Source of the DNA: Pseudomonas tritici
GTDB taxonomy: Bacteria > Pseudomonadota > Gammaproteobacteria > Pseudomonadales > Pseudomonadaceae
Reading direction: 5' to 3'
Length of the DNA: 64,000 bases
Assembly (NCBI RefSeq): GCF_014268275.3
Contig: NZ_CP077084.1
Coordinates: forward strand, 1,922,001-1,986,000
Under the pieces are notes generated by a model. The model saw only the letters and a list, made by a program, of their open reading frames with translations. It made no database searches and had not been told where the DNA came from. This document shows positions 60,182-64,000 of the stretch, piece after piece; the first letter of the stretch is position 1, and the number at the start of each line of letters is the position of its first letter. Both the position numbers and the translations under genes were made by a program.

Positions 60182-61576
60182 ATGGCTGTCTACAACTACG
60201 ACGTGGTGGTACTGGGTTCCGGCCCAGCTGGAGAAGGTGCGGCGATGAACGCCGCGAAGGCAGGGCGCAAGGTGGCGATGGTCGATAGCCGTCGCCAGGT
60301 CGGCGGTAACTGCACCCACCTGGGCACCATCCCGTCCAAGGCCTTGCGTCACTCGGTGCGCCAGATCATGCAGTTCAACACCAACCCGATGTTCCGGGCC
60401 ATTGGTGAGCCGCGTTGGTTCTCGTTTCCGGACGTGCTGAAAAGCGCCGAGAAAGTCATCTCCAAGCAGGTTGCTTCGCGTACGGGCTACTACGCCCGTA
60501 ACCGTGTCGACCTGTTCTTCGGCACCGGCAGCTTCGCCGACGAGCAAACCGTCGAAGTGGTCTGCCCCAACGGCGTGGTCGAGAAACTGGTGGCCAAGCA
60601 CATCATCATCGCCACCGGTTCACGCCCGTATCGTCCGGCGGATATCGATTTCCACCACCCGCGTATCTACGATAGCGACACCATCCTGAGCCTGGGTCAC
60701 ACCCCGCGCAAACTGATCATCTACGGCGCCGGCGTGATCGGCTGTGAATACGCCTCGATCTTCAGCGGCCTGGGTGTGCTGGTGGAACTGGTCGACAACC
60801 GCGACCAGTTGCTGAGCTTCCTCGACTCGGAAATTTCCCAGGCGTTGAGCTACCACTTCAGCAACAACAACATCACCGTGCGCCATAACGAAGAGTATGA
60901 GCGGGTCGAAGGCCTGGATAACGGTGTGATCCTGCACCTCAAATCCGGCAAAAAGATCAAGGCTGACGCTTTGCTGTGGTGCAACGGCCGTACCGGCAAC
61001 ACCGACAAGCTCGGCATGGAAAACATCGGGGTCAAGGTTAACAGCCGTGGCCAGATCGAAGTGGACGAGAACTACCGCACCTGCGTGACCAATATCTACG
61101 GCGCCGGTGACGTGATCGGCTGGCCGAGCCTGGCCAGTGCGGCGCATGACCAGGGCCGTTCGGCGGCGGGCAGCATCGTCGACAATGGCAGCTGGCGCTA
61201 CGTGAATGACGTGCCGACCGGGATCTACACGATTCCCGAGATCAGCTCGATCGGCAAGAACGAGCACGAACTGACCAAGGCCAAGGTGCCTTATGAAGTG
61301 GGCAAGGCGTTCTTCAAGAGCATGGCGCGTGCGCAGATCGCCGGTGAGCCGCAAGGCATGCTGAAGATCCTGTTCCACCGTGAAACCCTGGAAGTGCTCG
61401 GCGTGCATTGCTTCGGCTACCAGGCGTCGGAGATCGTGCACATCGGCCAGGCGATCATGAACCAGCCGGGTGAACTCAATACCCTCAAGTATTTCGTCAA
61501 CACCACGTTCAACTACCCGACCATGGCCGAAGCCTATCGGGTAGCTGCTTACGACGGGCTCAACCGGCTTTTTTGA
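60182..61576 (+). CDS. sthA: Soluble pyridine nucleotide transhydrogenase
   Basis: SthA is a FAD enzyme that interconverts NADPH and NADH, balancing reducing power. The 464-residue protein has the FAD site [20 protein letters not shown], the NAD site [20 protein letters not shown] and the C-terminal dimer domain. The redox motif reads [15 protein letters not shown]: the second cysteine of related disulfide reductases is replaced by Thr49, which is diagnostic of SthA. GAGGAG precedes the ATG. A GC-rich hairpin lies after the stop. Confidence 0.95.
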   Translation: MAVYNYDVVVLGSGPAGEGAAMNAAKAGRKVAMVDSRRQVGGNCTHLGTIPSKALRHSVRQIMQFNTNPMFRAIGEPRWFSFPDVLKSAEKVISKQVASRTGYYARNRVDLFFGTGSFADEQTVEVVCPNGVVEKLVAKHIIIATGSRPYRPADIDFHHPRIYDSDTILSLGHTPRKLIIYGAGVIGCEYASIFSGLGVLVELVDNRDQLLSFLDSEISQALSYHFSNNNITVRHNEEYERVEGLDNGVILHLKSGKKIKADALLWCNGRTGNTDKLGMENIGVKVNSRGQIEVDENYRTCVTNIYGAGDVIGWPSLASAAHDQGRSAAGSIVDNGSWRYVNDVPTGIYTIPEISSIGKNEHELTKAKVPYEVGKAFFKSMARAQIAGEPQGMLKILFHRETLEVLGVHCFGYQASEIVHIGQAIMNQPGELNTLKYFVNTTFNYPTMAEAYRVAAYDGLNRLF

Positions 61577-61580
61577 GCGG

Positions 61581-61611
61581 CTCCGGCCGGTGGCCTGAGC
61601 CGGCCGGGGAG
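61581..61611. other. GC-rich hairpin between sthA and GDPD gene
   Basis: CTCCGGCCGG and CCGGCCGGGGAG pair with a 2-base bulge around TGGCCTGAG. It lies between convergent stops (61576 and 61619) and lacks a T run, so it may be a weak bidirectional terminator. Confidence 0.45.
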
Positions 61612-61618
61612 ACCGATT

Positions 61619-62341
61619 TCAGTAATTCCCGAGGGTGGCAGTGGCCAAACCGGGAAAGTCTGTAATCAGGCTATCTACGCCGAAGTCGGCGAGCCTGCGC
61701 ATTAGCGCAGGTTCGTTGACTGTCCACACGGACACGTGCAAACCCTGGCGCTGGGCTTTTTCCAGACGCTCAGGGGTGCACAACGTCCAGTTCAACGCCA
61801 GATACTCACAGCCGTAGTTTTGCGCGACCTTCAGCGGGTCGAGCCACGCGTACTCGGCCACCAGGCCGCGTGACAGGTCGGGGGTGAGGTCAACCGCTGC
61901 TTTCAACACTTCCCGTGAACTTGAAGTGACGGTGACTTTGTCCATCAGGCCAAAGCGCACGGCCATCTCGCGGATCGCCAGTACCGTGGTGGTGGCGCGG
62001 GTGCGTGAGGCGCTTTTGACTTCCAGTTGCCAGTGATCGAAGTCGCACTTTTCGAACAGCTCCTCCAGGCGCGGGATCGGGCACGGCTGAATCCAGCCCG
62101 GGCCGCCTTTGCGCGCATCCATCTTCACCAGGTCCGCCGCCGAATACTCGACGACCTTGCCACGCCGGTCGGCGGTGCGTTTGAGGGTCGGGTCGTGGAT
62201 GACCATCAACTCGCCGTCCATGGACAGGTGCAAGTCCAGTTCGCAACGGCGTACGCCGTGCTTGAGGCACTCCTGAAAGCTGGTCAGGGTGTTTTCCGGT
62301 GCTTCGCCTTTGGCACCGCGATGGCCGTAGATCAGGGTCAC
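61619..62341 (-). CDS. Glycerophosphodiester phosphodiesterase
   Basis: This cytoplasmic GDPD of the UgpQ type hydrolyses glycerophosphodiesters to glycerol-3-phosphate. The 240-residue protein has YGHRGAKGEAPENTL (His-Arg and Glu metal and catalytic residues), CELDLHLSMDGELMVIHDPT with the Glu/Asp/His ligands, and LALNWTLCTPE near the end. No signal peptide is present, unlike periplasmic GlpQ. The start is GTG at 62341, with GGAG five bases upstream; the frame extends 14 codons further. It is followed convergently by sthA and preceded by the PilZ gene on the same strand. Confidence 0.88.
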   Translation of the reverse strand: MTLIYGHRGAKGEAPENTLTSFQECLKHGVRRCELDLHLSMDGELMVIHDPTLKRTADRRGKVVEYSAADLVKMDARKGGPGWIQPCPIPRLEELFEKCDFDHWQLEVKSASRTRATTTVLAIREMAVRFGLMDKVTVTSSSREVLKAAVDLTPDLSRGLVAEYAWLDPLKVAQNYGCEYLALNWTLCTPERLEKAQRQGLHVSVWTVNEPALMRRLADFGVDSLITDFPGLATATLGNY

Positions 62342-62385
62342 AGTTGCTCCTTCGCGCCAGGATGACTGGCGTAGTGAATACAAAT

Positions 62386-62964
62386 TCAGATGTCGTCGCT
62401 TTGTTCCCGCGCCAGGCGCCGTTCCTGGGCCTGTTTCTGCAGGATGTAGCGCGCCAGCAGTTGGCGTTGGGCATCGGTCATGGATTCGAATTCCGTGCCG
62501 ACGTCAAAGCCATCGCCTTTGGGATCGCAATGGGTGACCCGCGCGCGCAGCAGCAAGCCGAGCGCCTGGGGCATCAGCACCAGTTTGACCGCGAGGTGTG
62601 CGTCAGTCGCCAGGGGAGTGGGGTGTTGGAAGTCGATACCGCCTTCGGAAATGATCACCGGTTGCGGTGCGCCGACCTCATCCAGCAGGCCGCGCGCCAT
62701 GATCTGGCTGAGCAGGTCCACGCGTTTGTTCTGCACGCGGAGGAAGGCGGCGAGGGTGCGATCCTTCTCGCTGAGCTGACGCAACAGGTGCTGGGCTTCG
62801 AATTCACTCAGGTGCAACTCGCTGAGCAGGTTGAACAGCGGCGAATCATCCAGCAACACTTCCTTGCTCGCCGCTTCGGGGGCAGACAGGCTTTTGATTT
62901 GGAGTGCGATCATGTCGTCGATACGGTAGTATTCGCGGCGCTCTTCTTCATCTAATGTCGACAT
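62386..62964 (-). CDS. PilZ-domain protein
   Basis: The 192-residue protein has a PilZ signature at its N-terminus (ERREYYRIDDMI, residues 7–18, fitting RxxxR) and a second half-site VIISEGGIDFQHPTP near residue 105. The usual (D/N)xSxxG is degenerate: Ile stands where Asp/Asn is expected, so c-di-GMP binding is uncertain. The middle 85 residues are helical (FEAQHLLRQLSEKDRTLAAF). It is co-directional with the GDPD gene, 44 bases apart. It is predicted to be cytoplasmic. Confidence 0.75.
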   Translation of the reverse strand: MSTLDEEERREYYRIDDMIALQIKSLSAPEAASKEVLLDDSPLFNLLSELHLSEFEAQHLLRQLSEKDRTLAAFLRVQNKRVDLLSQIMARGLLDEVGAPQPVIISEGGIDFQHPTPLATDAHLAVKLVLMPQALGLLLRARVTHCDPKGDGFDVGTEFESMTDAQRQLLARYILQKQAQERRLAREQSDDI

Positions 62965-63058
62965 GGCGAACCCCAGGTAACGGTAATGGTCTGAGTGTAA
63001 AGCTGCTTACCAGACCCCGCCACCGGGACGTCTTCTTTTCCTCCGAACAAGCCCCGAC

Positions 63059-64000
63059 ATGTTCAGACCTCTCTTCGTATTTATCGGCACGCGTTATACC
63101 CGTGCAAAGCGTCGCAATCATTTTGTGTCGTTCATTTCCCTAACCTCGATGATCGGGCTCGCCTTGGGCGTGGTCGTGATGATCGTGGTGCTTTCGGTGA
63201 TGAACGGCTTCGATCATGAGATGCGCACCCGCGTGCTGGGCATGGTGCCCCACGCGACCATTGAGGGCGATGCGCCCATCAGTGACTGGCAAAGCCTGGC
63301 CGACAAGGTCAAGCAGAACCCCAAGGTACTGGCCGTTGCGCCGTTTACCCAGATGCAGGGGTTGCTGACCAACGACGGCAAGGTGCAGAAGATCCTGCTC
63401 AATGCCATCGATCCGACCCAGGAACGCAACGTCTCGATCATCGACAAGTTCATGCTGCAGGGCAAACTCGATGACTTGGCGCCGGGCAGCTTTGGCATCG
63501 TGATCGGCGACAAGGCAGCGGCCAAGCTCGGCGTGGGCCTCGGCGACAAGCTGACCTTCGTCGCGCCGGAAGTCACCGTGACCCCGGCCGGCATGTTTCC
63601 GCGCATGAAGCGCTTTACCGTGGTGGGCACCTTCCACGTGGGTGCCGGCGAGATCGACGGCTACCTCGGCCTGACCAACCTCACCGACCTGGCTCGCCTG
63701 CATCGCTGGCAGCCGGACCAGGTGCAGGGCTTGCGCCTGAAGTTCAACGACCTGTTCGACGCGCCGCGCGGTGCCTGGGAAATCGCCCAGCATTTGGGTG
63801 AGAGCCAATACTACGCCCGCGACTGGACCCGTACCCACGGCAACCTGTACCAGGCCATCCGCATGGAAAAAGCCATGATCGGCCTGCTGTTGCTGCTGAT
63901 CGTCGCCGTGGCGGCCTTCAATATCATCTCCACGCTGGTGATGGTGGTGAATGACAAGAAGGGCGATATCGCCATCCTGCGCACGCTTGGCGCCACGCCG
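63059..64000 (+). CDS. lolC: LolC-type lipoprotein-releasing ABC permease (3' end outside window)
   Basis: The frame runs open to the window end, giving the first 314 residues. It starts MFRPLFVFIGTRYTRAKRRN and has the LolC/LolE signature FVSFISLTSMIGLALGVVVM (first membrane helix) followed by a large periplasmic domain, then a second membrane helix (MIGLLLLLIVAVAAFNIIST) and VNDKKGDIAILRTLGATP, the coupling-helix region. With LolD it extracts lipoproteins for delivery to LolA. It is the first gene of the lol cluster, as lolC is in other pseudomonads; LolE cannot be ruled out. Confidence 0.85.
   Translation, partial: MFRPLFVFIGTRYTRAKRRNHFVSFISLTSMIGLALGVVVMIVVLSVMNGFDHEMRTRVLGMVPHATIEGDAPISDWQSLADKVKQNPKVLAVAPFTQMQGLLTNDGKVQKILLNAIDPTQERNVSIIDKFMLQGKLDDLAPGSFGIVIGDKAAAKLGVGLGDKLTFVAPEVTVTPAGMFPRMKRFTVVGTFHVGAGEIDGYLGLTNLTDLARLHRWQPDQVQGLRLKFNDLFDAPRGAWEIAQHLGESQYYARDWTRTHGNLYQAIRMEKAMIGLLLLLIVAVAAFNIISTLVMVVNDKKGDIAILRTLGATP

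Overview
The window is a gene-dense, GC-rich stretch of bacterial chromosome that fits the Pseudomonas fluorescens group. The basis is the protein content (PsrA next to LexA–SulA, the long GAPDH, SthA, FadBA, NagZ, Mfd–CsiV, LolC), the codon use, and many dispersed REP/REPIN palindromes built on GTGGGAGC(G/T)GGCTTGC. No database search was run; every family name rests on recognised motifs, and any synteny with P. aeruginosa is from memory. About 60 coding genes are supported, with no tRNA, rRNA, CRISPR array, prophage, IS element or integrase. It reads mostly as conserved core genome.

Region 1 (1–9.6 kb) holds the end of a glutamine-synthetase-family gene, a methyltransferase, rnd–ycgL, a 2-hydroxyacid dehydrogenase, a nitroreductase, ycgN followed by an exported protein resembling a degenerate zinc peptidase, a DUF2892 protein, a TrmH-family methyltransferase, a YajD-like HNH protein, an exported ParB-like protein and a spermidine-synthase-like protein. 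Region 2 (9.6–21.4 kb) holds a stand-alone cyclic-nucleotide-binding protein, oligopeptidase B, a class II glutamine amidotransferase, DUF2937, a LysR regulator divergent from the 5-oxoprolinase operon pxpABC, a MoxR–VWA pair and a DUF748 protein. Region 3 (21.5–33.8 kb) holds cysK, a lipid A hydroxylase-like gene, acnA, rlmM, tusA, a MATE exporter, pdxB, an MsbA-like ABC exporter and a class II Fic protein.

Region 4 (33.9–49.4 kb) holds the lytic transglycosylase slt, uup, a universal stress protein, the beta-oxidation operon fadBA, topA, then the SOS pair lexA–sulA and the fatty-acid-responsive regulator psrA. Tandem SOS boxes sit on the lexA promoter and tandem PsrA-type boxes on the psrA promoter. 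PsrA is known in pseudomonads to repress fadBA, so regulator and target are within 10 kb here. Region 5 (49.5–64 kb) holds nagZ, a tight minus-strand operon mfd–csiV–SNF2 helicase, gapB, a chalcone-isomerase-like exported protein, sthA, a glycerophosphodiester phosphodiesterase, a PilZ protein and the 5' part of lolC, cut by the window end.

The most notable non-coding signal is the REP/REPIN population. It comes in at least three sequence classes, sits mainly between convergent genes, and includes three elements of inverted geometry and one nested element. The best candidate for something undescribed is a 115-codon minus-strand ORF with its own terminator in the AT-richer gap upstream of fadB. 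No new multi-gene system is evident.
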